Shown here in pieces: positions 16,388 to 25,308 of a DNA stretch of 64,000 bases. The stretch covers positions 1-64,000 of the forward strand of contig JBQTIP010000020.1 in assembly GCA_052388025.1 (NCBI GenBank), given 5' to 3'. The stretch comes from JBQTIP01 sp052388025 (GTDB lineage: Bacteria > Actinomycetota > UBA4738 > HRBIN12). The translations under genes were made by a program, and so were the position numbers. Position 1 is the first letter of the stretch. The number at the start of each line of letters is the position of its first letter. The notes under the pieces are model-generated. The model ran no database searches, was not told the origin of the DNA, and saw only the letters and a program-made list of their open reading frames with translations.

Positions 16388-17317
16388 GTGGTTGAGCGGA
16401 CGGAGATCGAGGCGGCTCACGAGCGGATCGCGCCGTACATCCGCAAGACCCCCGTGCTCGATCTCGAGCCCGGCGCGTTCGGCGTGCCCGGCCGCCTCGT
16501 CCTCAAGCTGGAACTGTTGCAGCACACCGGTTCCTTCAAGGCGAGACCGGCCTTCAGCCGCATGCTGGCAGCCGAGGTGGGTGAGAGCGGGGTCATCGCC
16601 GCCTCCGGCGGGAACTTCGGCGCTGCCGTCGCCTACGCGGCCCGTCAGCTCGGGCATCGAGCGGAGATATTCTTCCCGAACACCTCCCCGGACGTGAAGA
16701 TCGAGAGGCTCCGGGAGCTGGGCGCCCAGGTCAACGTGATCCCGGGGTTCTACTCGGACGCGGCGGCGGCCAGCCGCGCTCGCGCCGAGGAGACCGGCGC
16801 GCTCGTCCTTCACCCGTTCGACCAGCCGGAGGTCGTGGCCGGCGACGGCACGGTCGGGATCGAGCTCTCCGAGCAGGTGCCGGACGCCGACACGGTGCTG
16901 GTCGCCGTAGGGGGCGGGGGGTTGATCGCCGGAATCGCGTCCTGGTTCGCCGGCGAGGTCCGGGTGGTCGGCGTGGAACCGGAGCTCTGTCCGAGCCTCC
17001 ACACAGCGCTGCAAGACGGAGAGCCGGTGGACGTCGAGGTCGGCGGCATCGCGGTCGACTCGCTCGGACCCCGGCGCGTCGGGGACATCGCGTTCGAGAC
17101 GGCGAAGCGATTCGTCGATCAGGTCGTGCTGGTATCGGACGAGGCCATCCACGACGCTCAGCGCAGGCTGTGGCGTGACCTCCGCCTGATCAGCGAGCCG
17201 GGCGGCGCGGCCGCGCTCGCGGCGCTCACGTCGGTTGGCTATCAACCGGAAGCGGACGAGCGCCTAGTGGTCTTGGTCTGTGGGGGGAACACCGATCCCG
17301 CGTCGATCGCCGTCTGA
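16388..17317 (+). CDS. Threonine/serine dehydratase-like PLP enzyme
   Basis: 309 residues from GTG 16388, the first start after the SDR stop that is in frame. The PLP lysine is K51 in TGSFKARPAF; SGGNFGAAV and the phosphate-binding loop GGGGLIAG are clear. This is a fold type II catalytic domain with no C-terminal ACT regulatory domain, so it is like catabolic dehydratases (TdcB/serine racemase) rather than biosynthetic IlvA. It would deaminate a hydroxy- or related amino acid to a 2-oxo acid. Note that the motif is GSFKAR rather than the commoner SFKxRGA, so the substrate may differ. Confidence 0.85.
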   Translation: MVERTEIEAAHERIAPYIRKTPVLDLEPGAFGVPGRLVLKLELLQHTGSFKARPAFSRMLAAEVGESGVIAASGGNFGAAVAYAARQLGHRAEIFFPNTSPDVKIERLRELGAQVNVIPGFYSDAAAASRARAEETGALVLHPFDQPEVVAGDGTVGIELSEQVPDADTVLVAVGGGGLIAGIASWFAGEVRVVGVEPELCPSLHTALQDGEPVDVEVGGIAVDSLGPRRVGDIAFETAKRFVDQVVLVSDEAIHDAQRRLWRDLRLISEPGGAAALAALTSVGYQPEADERLVVLVCGGNTDPASIAV

Positions 17318-17756
17318 TCGAGGGCTCGCTCACCGCCTCCGGGCTCTCCTCATTCTGCTCCTTCTCTCGCCCTTCACGATCAGGGTCGCCTCGGCCGGAT
17401 GCAGTGGAGCCATCATCTTCGTGGACGCAACGAGCGCGTCGCCCGGCGAGACGATCGTGATCACGGGCGACGGGTGGCGGGACGACTGCTCGGATACGAG
17501 CAGCGGACCTCGCGGGGCGTGCGCCGCCGAGCCCGAGCCGGACCATCCCCTGAGCGACATCGTGATCGAGATCAGGAGGATCGGCGATCCCAACACACTG
17601 CTCAGGCTCGCCGAGGACGTCGCCGCGGACGGAGAGTTCCAGTTCCGAGTCGAGGTGATCGTCCCGAATCTCGAACCCGGCGAGTACGTCTTGATGGCGC
17701 ATACGGGATCGGTCTCGGGGTTCCCGCGGCCAAAGCTGCAGATCGAGACCGAGTAG
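17280..17756 (+). CDS. Predicted secreted protein of unknown function
   Basis: 158 residues if started at GTG 17280, overlapping the dehydratase gene by 38 bp; no better start is present before the hydrophobic segment. Residues about 20-38 form a signal peptide (LRALLILLLLSP) with a likely cleavage after VASA, so the mature part begins at GCSG. The mature domain has four Cys and a beta-sandwich-like pattern (ATSASPGETIVITGDGW), similar to Ig-like carbohydrate or adhesion domains in which a conserved 'PGexvtvtG' turn occurs. The function is unknown and the overlap makes the exact start uncertain. Confidence 0.6.
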   Translation: MGGTPIPRRSPSDRGLAHRLRALLILLLLSPFTIRVASAGCSGAIIFVDATSASPGETIVITGDGWRDDCSDTSSGPRGACAAEPEPDHPLSDIVIEIRRIGDPNTLLRLAEDVAADGEFQFRVEVIVPNLEPGEYVLMAHTGSVSGFPRPKLQIETE

Positions 17757-17852
17757 CCGCCCGGTCCGTGCCTTCCCTGGCGGGGGCCGTGTAACTCCGT
17801 CGCCGACTAGGGAGTACCGTCTCAGGGTTACTCAGCGCGAGGAGAACGAAAC

Positions 17853-19188
17853 ATGGCTTCCCTCTCCATCGAGGATCTGTCCCGCAAGGACTACGACACG
17901 GTCGTCGTCGCGGCGCCCGATGTCCAAGGGCGGCTGTTCGGCCGGCGGATCCCGGCGAGGCGGTTCCTCACGGAACCCAGCCAGCACGTCGACATCTGCG
18001 TCTGTGCGCTCGTGTGGGACATCGCCGAATACCCGGGCTTCAAGATTCCGTTCGCCGGCGCCCACACGGGCTGGCAGGATTTCTTCCTCGCGCCGGACCT
18101 CTCCACCCTCCGGCCGTATCCGGGCGTCGAGGGCACAGCGATCTGCATCGCCGACATCCACGACGAGACGGGCGAGCTGCTGGAGATCGCGCCGCGCACG
18201 ATGCTCCGGCGGCAGGTCGAGCGCGCGGCCGGTCTCGGCTACGACGCCGTTATGGCCTCGGAGCTCGAGTTCTACCTGTTCCATGGTGACCTGCGCACGG
18301 CCCGCCTGAACCGCTTCCGCGACCTCGAGCCCACCACGCTCGTCCGCTCCGACTACAGCATCGTCGGGCAGGCCGTCCAGGAGCCGTTCATCCGCCGCGT
18401 TCGGAACGAGATGGACGCGGCCGGCATCCCGATCTGGGCGTGCCAGGCGGAGTACGGCCTCGGCCAGTGGGAGGTGAACCTCGAGCACGCCCACCCGATC
18501 GAGATGGCCGACCGCCAGGTGATCTACAAGTCCGGAGTCAAGGAGATGGCGCTCCAGTCGGACCTCGCCTGCACGTTCATGGCGCGCCCGAACGACGACA
18601 TGGGCTCGTCGGGCCACTTCCACGTCTCGCTCTGGCAGGACGGCGAGCCCGTGTTCGCCGAGCCCGGCGCGCGGCTCTCCGCCGTTGCGAAGGGCTTCCT
18701 CGCCGGGCTGATGAAGCACCTCGACGAGACCGCGCTGTTCTTCGCGCCGTACGTGAACTCCTACAAGCGCCACCTCACAGAGGACTTCGGCGGCGGCATC
18801 AACGGGTGGGGGCTTCGACAACCGCACGATCGCGTTCCGCGTCGTCGGGCACGGCGGCTCGCTGCGCGTCGAGCACCGCTACCCCGGCGCCGACGCGAAC
18901 CCGTACCTCGCCGCGGCCGCGATCCTGGCCGCGGGGCTCGACGGCATCGAGCGCTCGCTCGACCCGGGCCCTCCGTTCGTCGGCAACGCCTACGAGGACC
19001 CGGAGCTGCCCCGCACGCCCGAGTCGCTGCTGGATGCGCTTAGCGCCTTCGAGGCATCGGCGTTCGTCGCCGAGACCTTCGGGAAGGAGGTGGTCGAGCA
19101 CTACGGGGCGCACGCCCGCGGGGAGTGGGCGGGCTACCTCCGCGCCGTTACCGACTGGGAGGTCCTGCGCGCCTTCGAGCAAGCGTGA
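17853..19188 (+). pseudogene. Glutamine synthetase-like ligase 2, frameshifted
   Basis: ATG 17853 with GAGGAG upstream opens a GS-family protein with SELEFYLFH, QWEVNLEHA, GSSGHFHVSLW and VNSYKRHL. At a run of five G (18808-18812) the frame shifts: the conserved continuation FDNRTIAFRV...ADANPYLAAAA is found in the next frame from 18811 to TGA 19188. Removing one G restores a 444-residue protein with all catalytic regions. The reading as it stands ends at 19043 in junk sequence. Either the gene is newly inactive or the homopolymer is an assembly error. The intact protein would be a gamma-glutamylamide synthetase-like enzyme and a paralogue of the one at 12.2 kb. Confidence 0.85.
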
Positions 19189-19210
19189 CCGAAGGGATCG
19201 AACGCCGCCG

Positions 19211-19246
19211 GTTGCCCGGAAGGTCGTTCCGGAGCAACATAGCTCC
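19211..19246. promoter_or_regulatory. Two competing hairpins between GS-like and P450 genes
   Basis: GTTGC-CCGGAA (19211-19221) pairs with TTCCGG-a-GCAAC (19227-19238), an 11-bp stem with one bulged A and a 5-base loop. GGAGC (19231-19235), part of the right arm, can instead pair with GCTCC (19242-19246). The two folds exclude each other. This lies in an 84-bp gap and ends 26 bp before the P450 start. It may be a terminator/antiterminator or simply a terminator for the GS-like gene. Confidence 0.35.
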
Positions 19247-19272
19247 GTCCCGCTCGCTATCGGAGGAACGAC

Positions 19273-20514
19273 GTGCTCACAAGCGAGATCGATCTCGCGA
19301 ATCCCGACGGCTACGTCGAGCGGATCCCATACGAGTGGTTCGACTACCTGCGCCAGGAGCAGCCCGTGTACTGGCACGAGGAGCCGACGCCGAACCACGG
19401 TTTCTGGGCGGTCACCCGCTACGACGACCTTGTCGCGGTCCACATGGACTGGCGGACGTACTCCTCGGAGCTCGGCGCCGTATCGCTCGAGGAGCTCGAC
19501 GAGGAACAGCTCCAGATCCGCAAGACGATGTTGGAGACCGATCCGCCCCGGCACCGCGAGATGCGCAACGTCTGCAACAAGAAGCTTTCGGCCCGCGCCG
19601 TCGGCAGGTACGAGGAGTTCATCCGCGGCGTGGCCCGAGACGTGCTCGACCGGGCGCTGCCAATGGGCGAGCTCGACTTCGTCCAGGAGATCTCCAGGGA
19701 GCTCCCGATCCGGTTCCTCTGCGCGATCCTCAAGGTGCCCCAGGAGGACGCCACGATGCTGATCGATTGGGGCGACCAGATGATCGGCAACCAGGACCCG
19801 GACTTCTCGAGGGCCGTCGTCGACCAGGTGGACACGGAGGAGTTTCGCTACCTGCCGTTCCGCTCGCCTGCGGCCCTCGAGGCTTTCGAGTACGCCGACC
19901 GCCAGCGCGACCTCCGGCTTGAGGAGCCGACCGACGACGTCATCGCCGCGCTCACGGTCGCCCAGTCCGAGGGGATCCTGACCGAGCACGAGTTCCACAC
20001 GTACTTCACGCTCTTGATGATCGCGGGCAACGAGACGACTCGGCACACGATCTCCCACGGGATCCTCGCGCTGATGGAGCACCCCGATCAGATGGAGCGA
20101 CTGCGGAACGACACTTCGCTCATGCCGACGGCCGTCGAGGAGATGCTCCGGTGGGCCACGCCTGTCCTGCACTTCCGGCGCACGGCGTCGTGTGACACCG
20201 AGCTCCGCGGAACGAAGATCAGGAAGGGCGACAAGATCGTCACCTGGTACATCTCGGCGAACCGCGATGAAGCGGTGTTCCCGGGCCCCTACCGGTTCGA
20301 TATCTCGCGCTCGCCGAACGAGCACGTTACGTTCGGCCCCGGCGGCCCGCACTTCTGCCTTGGGGCGCACCTCGCGAGGCTCGAGACCCGGATCCTGTTC
20401 GAAGAGCTGCTCCCCAGGCTGAAGTCGATCGAGCTCACCGGACCGGTCCAGCGGATGCGCTCCAACTTCGTGAACGGCATCAAGCATATGCCCGTCAAGG
20501 TTCAGCTAGTCTGA
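19273..20514 (+). CDS. Cytochrome P450, CYP125/CYP142-like
   Basis: 413 residues from GTG 19273, with GGAGG about 7 bp upstream. The I-helix AGNETTRH, the K-helix EEMLR and the heme loop FGPGGPHFCLGAH are all canonical, so this is a competent monooxygenase. The general look (FWAVTRYDD, ETDPPRHRE) is close to actinobacterial CYP124/125/142-type enzymes that hydroxylate sterol side chains or branched lipids, but substrate class cannot be fixed by eye. It needs a ferredoxin and reductase, which are not adjacent; the Rieske ferredoxin/reductase pair at 42-43 kb or another system could serve. It ends in a hairpin overlapping its stop. Confidence 0.93.
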   Translation: MLTSEIDLANPDGYVERIPYEWFDYLRQEQPVYWHEEPTPNHGFWAVTRYDDLVAVHMDWRTYSSELGAVSLEELDEEQLQIRKTMLETDPPRHREMRNVCNKKLSARAVGRYEEFIRGVARDVLDRALPMGELDFVQEISRELPIRFLCAILKVPQEDATMLIDWGDQMIGNQDPDFSRAVVDQVDTEEFRYLPFRSPAALEAFEYADRQRDLRLEEPTDDVIAALTVAQSEGILTEHEFHTYFTLLMIAGNETTRHTISHGILALMEHPDQMERLRNDTSLMPTAVEEMLRWATPVLHFRRTASCDTELRGTKIRKGDKIVTWYISANRDEAVFPGPYRFDISRSPNEHVTFGPGGPHFCLGAHLARLETRILFEELLPRLKSIELTGPVQRMRSNFVNGIKHMPVKVQLV

Positions 20515-20525
20515 ACCAGACTAGC
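20505..20525. terminator. 9-bp hairpin over the P450 stop codon
   Basis: GCTAGTCTG (20505-20513), loop AAC, CAGACTAGC (20517-20525): a perfect 9-bp stem with a 3-base loop that includes the TGA. It lies in the gap between two convergent genes (20514 and 20552). There is no T-run on either strand, so if it terminates it does so by structure alone. Confidence 0.4.
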
Positions 20526-20551
20526 GTTAGCTCACCGGAACCCCGGGCCCT

Positions 20552-22039
20552 TCAGCTCTTAGCAGCCAGACGGTTGCCGACCTCGCGAGAGACGTCGATG
20601 AGCGCGAGAACGTCGTCGTCCGTCGTGCGGTAGTTCACGAAGCACGGGCGCAGGTACACCTTGTCGTCGATCAGCGCCGAGGCGATGTAGACCCGTCCAT
20701 CCTTCATCAGCTCCTGCGCCAACCGGTGGTTGTGCGCGTTCAGGTCTTCGACTCCCTCGGGCACGTGTCGGAACGGCACGATCGAGAGCACCGGCGGGCC
20801 GAGCGGCTCCAAGTCGTCGTACTGCCGGACCTCCCGGTACAGCAGCTCCGCCTCGTCGAGGTTCCGCTGGATCGCCGCGCGGAACGCAGGCGCGCCGTGT
20901 GCCCGGAACGCAAGCCAGAACTTGAGGGCCCGGAAGGGCCGCGAGTACTCCAACGTGATATCGACCGCGTGCAGCTCGTGCCGCTGGTGAGGCAGGTACC
21001 CCTCCTCGTGCTTGAAGGCGGCCTCGAGCTGCTCCCGACGCTTGACCAGCACCACGCCGCACGCCTTCGGCAGATACAGCCACTTGTGCGCGTCCACGGA
21101 GCACGAGTCGGCCCTCTCGAGCCCGGTGAACAGGTGCGCCTTCGACGGGACCGCCGCCGCCGGCAGCCCGTACGCGCCGTCAACGTGGAGCCAGACTCCT
21201 CGCTTCTCGCACACTTCGGCGAGCGGTCCGATCGGGTCGACCGCTCCGGTCAACGTCGTCCCGGCCGTCGCCACGACGGCGATGGGCACCACCCCCTCCG
21301 CCCGGTCCCGGTCGATCGCCTCCGCGACAGCCTCCGGCCGCACGCCCCGGTCCCGGCCGATCGGCAGCGCCCGAACGTTCGCCGCCCCGATGCCGAGTAG
21401 CTCGGCGGCGCGGATGACCGAGTAGTGCACCTCCTCCGAGCAGTACAGGGCGACGCGCCGGCCCACGAGCCCCTCCGTCCTGCTCCCCGGAAGCGCGTGC
21501 TCGCGCGCCGAGGCGAGCACCGTCGTGTTGCTGACCGTTCCACCGCTGGTGAACGCGCCGCTCCCCGCCGGGAAGCCGATGAACTCGGCCGCCCACCGGA
21601 CGGCCTGCTGCTCGATCTCCGTCGCCGCGGCCGCGTAGACCGCGAGGTTCGCGTCATAGCAGGCGGCGAGCGCGTCGGCGATCGCGCCGATCTCCAAGCC
21701 CGACGATCCGATGAACGCGAAGTACCGCGGCCGGGGCTGGGCGATTGTCTCGTCGAGGATCCGGGCGGCGTCCTCGAGAACCTCGAAGACCGGAGCCGGT
21801 TCCTCCGGCAGCTCCGTCCGAAGCAGCGCTCGCACGCGCTCGTCGAGCGGCGGCTCCTCCGGCCGGAAGCGGTCGAAGCTCCGCCAGGCCTGCTCGATCA
21901 GCTCCGCCGCGCGGGCGAGCGCCTCTTCCCTCGGCGCGTCGAGTCGGAGAGGGCGCTCGCCCCAGATCCTGTGCGTGTGTTCCCCGTCCGTGCCCGGCTC
22001 AACTCCCCGGCATCGGCGCTGGCCGCGCGACCTCCTCAC
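20552..22039 (-). CDS. PLP-dependent aromatic amino acid decarboxylase-like enzyme
   Basis: About 495 residues. The PLP lysine is in the DAHKWL motif; HVDGAYGLPA supplies the cofactor-binding Asp, and TSGGTVSN and the C-terminal YLRPCFVNYRTT are typical of the group II decarboxylase family (DOPA/tyrosine/tryptophan/histidine decarboxylases). It should convert an aromatic L-amino acid to its amine, but aldehyde-synthase variants exist. The start is uncertain: GTG 22039 is the last possible in-frame start before the conserved region and overlaps the permease gene by 41 bp. Coupling to an amino acid permease supports uptake followed by decarboxylation. Confidence 0.85.
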   Translation of the reverse strand: MRRSRGQRRCRGVEPGTDGEHTHRIWGERPLRLDAPREEALARAAELIEQAWRSFDRFRPEEPPLDERVRALLRTELPEEPAPVFEVLEDAARILDETIAQPRPRYFAFIGSSGLEIGAIADALAACYDANLAVYAAAATEIEQQAVRWAAEFIGFPAGSGAFTSGGTVSNTTVLASAREHALPGSRTEGLVGRRVALYCSEEVHYSVIRAAELLGIGAANVRALPIGRDRGVRPEAVAEAIDRDRAEGVVPIAVVATAGTTLTGAVDPIGPLAEVCEKRGVWLHVDGAYGLPAAAVPSKAHLFTGLERADSCSVDAHKWLYLPKACGVVLVKRREQLEAAFKHEEGYLPHQRHELHAVDITLEYSRPFRALKFWLAFRAHGAPAFRAAIQRNLDEAELLYREVRQYDDLEPLGPPVLSIVPFRHVPEGVEDLNAHNHRLAQELMKDGRVYIASALIDDKVYLRPCFVNYRTTDDDVLALIDVSREVGNRLAAKS

Positions 22040-23492
22040 CGGACCCGACCGCGCCGGCCGCCTGGGCGGACAGACGGAACTTGCCCCGGCCGACCAGCGC
22101 CAACAGGATGACCACACCGATCACCGCCCAGCCCAGCAGGAACCAGTACACCGTGTTGAACGGCGAGGGGACCTTGTAGACGCTCGCGAAGATGGCTCCC
22201 GCTTGGATGAGGAATCCGACGGCGCCCGCAACGACCAAGGAGCCGCTGCTGACCTTGCCCCACAATCCTCTGAAGGCCGCCAGGGCAACCGCCGCATACA
22301 CCACAGCGAGCGTGAGCCCGCCGTATCCAGCCTCCCATAGGAATAGCGGGAAGTACTCTGGTCCCCCGCCGGTGTCGAGTACTCCGTGCGCGAGGCGGAC
22401 CCAGGCGATCTCGGCCACGGCGATCCCCACGACCAGCACGATCGACACGACCGGCGTGCCGTAGCGCGGCGAAACCTTCGCCAGCGCGCCCGGGATCCTC
22501 CGGTCCCTTGCCAGGGCGAAGATCAGCCGGCTGGCCGCCACAGACGCGCCGATCCCGACGGCCGCGATATCCAGGAGCAGAATGATGTTCATCAGGTCGA
22601 ACAGGAAGTTCGATCCGAAGCCGCCATCCGCGGCCGGAAGCGCCAGGACCAGCACCGGCGCCCCGCTGCCGGCCCACGCCTTCGCGTCGAGCCCGAACCC
22701 GATGGCCTCCGCGTACGAGGCCACGAGGAAGTACACGGTGACGACGGCGATCGACAGGAGCACGGCTCGGGGAACTGTTCGCTTCGGGTTGGGGGTCTCC
22801 TCGGAGAGGTTCGCTGCCGACTCGAACCCTACGAACAGCAGGATGGCGTAGAGCACGCCGTAGAACATGTTGCCGAAGCCCCCGGCCTCGCCCGGGTTGA
22901 AGGGCTCGATGCTGTTCCCGCCGTGTCCGCCCTTCACGATGATGTAGAGGAGGAAGATCGTGACGACGCTCGCGGAGAAGAGCACGAGCGCGAGCTGCGC
23001 GCGGGTCGAGATCCGGACGCCGAAGTACAGGACGCAGAACAGGATCCCCGTGTAGACCAGGTCGAGGACCCAGTACGGGATGTTGATGTTGTAGGCCTGG
23101 CTCAGGAAGTCGGCCGTGAGCCCGCCGATCAGGAGCGGGATCGCCACGGCGAGGACGATGAGCCCGCCCGTGTATACCCACCCGAAGACGAACCCCACCC
23201 GCTCGCCGACGCCGGCGGTGATGTAGTCGTACAACGCCCCGCAGGCGTGGATCCTCTTCGCGTACTCCGCGATGATCCAGCCGAGCGCCGCCACCCCGAT
23301 GGCTGCGATGAGGATGGCGATGGGAGTGGCTACACCCGCGCCCTTCCCGGCGTTGTTGGCGCCCACGACGAGCGACAGCAACAGGATCGCCCCGAACACT
23401 GGGCCCATGAACCCCACGGTCTGGGCGACGACGTCGATGAACGAGAGTTTCCCTTCGCCCAGCTTCTCGTATTCAACCTGCTCGATGGCCAT
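21999..23492 (-). CDS. APC family amino acid permease
   Basis: 497 residues with about 12 membrane segments. The first transmembrane segment region (FIDVVAQTVGFMGPVFGAILL) is of the amino acid-polyamine-organocation type, and GFESAANLSEETPNPKRTVPRA is the standard cytoplasmic loop with the conserved E-S and PxR motif. It should import an amino acid or amine by proton symport or exchange. ATG 23492 has AAAGGGGCG upstream. The 3' end overlaps the decarboxylase gene, so permease and decarboxylase are one unit. Decarboxylase-antiporter pairs also serve acid resistance, so catabolism is not the only reading. Confidence 0.92.
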   Translation of the reverse strand: MAIEQVEYEKLGEGKLSFIDVVAQTVGFMGPVFGAILLLSLVVGANNAGKGAGVATPIAILIAAIGVAALGWIIAEYAKRIHACGALYDYITAGVGERVGFVFGWVYTGGLIVLAVAIPLLIGGLTADFLSQAYNINIPYWVLDLVYTGILFCVLYFGVRISTRAQLALVLFSASVVTIFLLYIIVKGGHGGNSIEPFNPGEAGGFGNMFYGVLYAILLFVGFESAANLSEETPNPKRTVPRAVLLSIAVVTVYFLVASYAEAIGFGLDAKAWAGSGAPVLVLALPAADGGFGSNFLFDLMNIILLLDIAAVGIGASVAASRLIFALARDRRIPGALAKVSPRYGTPVVSIVLVVGIAVAEIAWVRLAHGVLDTGGGPEYFPLFLWEAGYGGLTLAVVYAAVALAAFRGLWGKVSSGSLVVAGAVGFLIQAGAIFASVYKVPSPFNTVYWFLLGWAVIGVVILLALVGRGKFRLSAQAAGAVGSGEEVARPAPMPGS

Positions 23493-23587
23493 ACTCGCCC
23501 CTTTCCATTTGACCGGGCCGATGCAGCGCCCCGCGACGCCCGAATGCTAGGCGATGCTCTTTATCCGAGTCCAATTGGTCGGCGCAG

Positions 23588-24397
23588 TCAGCCAGAGAGC
23601 TCCTCCAGGAAGGTCAGAAGCGCAGCATTGAAGGCATCCGGCTCCTCGAGGAACGGGCAGTGGCTGGAGCGGTCGAAGATCTGGAGCCTGGAGTCCGGCA
23701 GGACCCCGGCCATCCACTTTCCGGCCTCGGGGCTCGTCGCCTTGTCGTCGCCCCCGAACAGGACGAGCGTCGGGATCTTGATCTCGGGGAGAAACGGGCG
23801 ATAGTCCTGGAAGGTCTGGTTCACCAGGATCGAAGTGCCGATGACCGGTGGGACCTTCGTGATCTCCGCGACGAGCAGCGCCGTCATCTCGGGCGAGGGC
23901 TCGTGCAGCATGAGGCCGGCAAACCCCTCGGCCAGGGAGGGCAGATCCATCTGGATGTGCTCGACCGTCTCGCCCAACGCCTCCAGGGTGAACAGCCCGA
24001 ACGGGTATCCGTCGCTCCACGCGAAGTCCGACGGCGGCTGGTCCACGATCACGAGCCCGGCGACGTCGTCCTGGCCGAACTCCTTGAGGTATTCGTAGGC
24101 GACCATCGCCCCCATCGACCAGCCGACCAGGACGGGCCGCTCCACGCCGATCGCCTCGAACAGCGCCCGCAGATCCCTAGCGTAGTTCGAGACCGTGTGC
24201 CCGGTCTGGGCCCTCTCGGAATCACCGTGCCCCCGGAGGTCCGGCACGACGACGCGGAATCCGCGGGAGAAGAACTCCAGCTGCCGGTCGAAGAACCGCC
24301 CGCTGCACATCACGCCGTGGATGAAGACGATCGGCCTTCCCTCGCCGCGGTCCCGAACGTTCAGCGTGACGCCGTTAACGGTCACTCGGTCACCCAT
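23588..24397 (-). CDS. Alpha/beta hydrolase
   Basis: 269 residues from ATG 24397, with GAGGGGAG upstream. The nucleophile elbow is GWSMGA; the oxyanion region is FIHGVMCSG; the acid is in LVLFGGDDK; and the His is in SSHCPFLEEP, completing a Ser-Asp-His triad. This resembles 3-oxoadipate enol-lactonase and meta-cleavage product hydrolases as well as general esterases and dehalogenases. It lies 17 bp downstream of the extradiol dioxygenase gene, so hydrolysis of a ring-cleavage product is a reasonable inference. It is cytoplasmic, with no signal peptide. Confidence 0.88.
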   Translation of the reverse strand: MGDRVTVNGVTLNVRDRGEGRPIVFIHGVMCSGRFFDRQLEFFSRGFRVVVPDLRGHGDSERAQTGHTVSNYARDLRALFEAIGVERPVLVGWSMGAMVAYEYLKEFGQDDVAGLVIVDQPPSDFAWSDGYPFGLFTLEALGETVEHIQMDLPSLAEGFAGLMLHEPSPEMTALLVAEITKVPPVIGTSILVNQTFQDYRPFLPEIKIPTLVLFGGDDKATSPEAGKWMAGVLPDSRLQIFDRSSHCPFLEEPDAFNAALLTFLEELSG

Positions 24398-24414
24398 GGC
24401 CGCGCTTTCTCCCC

Positions 24415-25293
24415 TCAAGCCGCCCACCCCCCCTCGGGCCGCTCGAACCACACGTGGACCTGGCCGGTGCCGACCGAGGCCTCGTAGTCGGAGAACTGTT
24501 CCCCCGGCGCGGAGCACGCCGCCCCCCCGAGCGCGCCGATCATGATGAGATAGTGCCCGAACTTGCCCTCCGGGCCGAACTTCTTGTACTCCGGCATCCA
24601 GTCGATCAGTCCTGCGTGGTCGCCCGCCCGCAGGAGCTCGAGCACGTGCTCGTCGGCGGCGCGAGCCTCCGGCGAGTGGATGTTCTCGAGGCTCGAGGAC
24701 TCGTTGCCGCGCAGCTCACGGAACGACAGGAACTTGTGCGTTAGCCCGCCGGAGGCGAGCAGCACGACGCGGCGGTCGATCTCCGCGATCGCGTTCCTGA
24801 TGAGCTCCCCCAGGAGCAGGAAGTCCTCCGTCTGCCCGCACTGGTTGATGCCGACCGAGACCCACCGCTCGCCGCCGTTCAGGTAGGTCCAGATGTTGAC
24901 GGTGCCGTAGAAGATCGGCAGGTACGGATCGTCGGAGGCGAGCACCCACGTGTCGTCACGGCCGGCCGCCTGCTTCTCCAGGGCGAAGGCGAGCTCGGGG
25001 TCCCCGGGCATGTCGTAGGGGATCTGCCGCATCCCACGCGGCAGCTCGTGCGAGGTGAACTTCCCGCTGCGGCGCTCGTGCGCCGTGATGATGTGCTCGA
25101 ACGTGACCTCCCAGTGCGTGTCGAAGACCACGATGGTGTCGGGCCGCAGCCGGTCGAGTACCTCCGACCTGAGGCGCCGCAGCCCGGGCACCAGGCTGAT
25201 CTCCTTGCCCTCGTTGATCTCGAGCCTGATCGGCTCGGGCAGCATGATGGTCGGCACGTGGGAAACGAGGCCGGCCCCGGCGATCTCACCCAT
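24415..25293 (-). CDS. hpaD: Homoprotocatechuate 2,3-dioxygenase-like class III extradiol enzyme
   Basis: 292 residues of the LigB superfamily. Iron-ligand and acid-base histidines lie in GLVSHVPTI near the start, VVFDTHWEV and LASGGLTHKF. The pattern FDTHW, SHELPRGMR, MPEYKKFG and the C-terminal SVGTGQVHVWF match the HpaD/HpcB type, which opens 3,4-dihydroxyphenylacetate. It acts in the cytoplasm as a non-heme Fe(II) enzyme. It sits between an HpaE-type dehydrogenase gene (15 bp upstream) and a hydrolase, a meta-cleavage cluster. Other catechols, such as 2-aminophenol, are used by related enzymes, so the exact substrate is not proven. Confidence 0.8.
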   Translation of the reverse strand: MGEIAGAGLVSHVPTIMLPEPIRLEINEGKEISLVPGLRRLRSEVLDRLRPDTIVVFDTHWEVTFEHIITAHERRSGKFTSHELPRGMRQIPYDMPGDPELAFALEKQAAGRDDTWVLASDDPYLPIFYGTVNIWTYLNGGERWVSVGINQCGQTEDFLLLGELIRNAIAEIDRRVVLLASGGLTHKFLSFRELRGNESSSLENIHSPEARAADEHVLELLRAGDHAGLIDWMPEYKKFGPEGKFGHYLIMIGALGGAACSAPGEQFSDYEASVGTGQVHVWFERPEGGWAA

Positions 25294-25308
25294 TGGCAGC
25301 TCCTTTGC

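Noticed and set aside
18807..18813. Programmed ribosomal frameshift in the GS-like gene
   Set aside because: Known GS-like genes do not use one and there is no stimulatory structure or slippery heptamer in evidence; mutation or assembly error is simpler.
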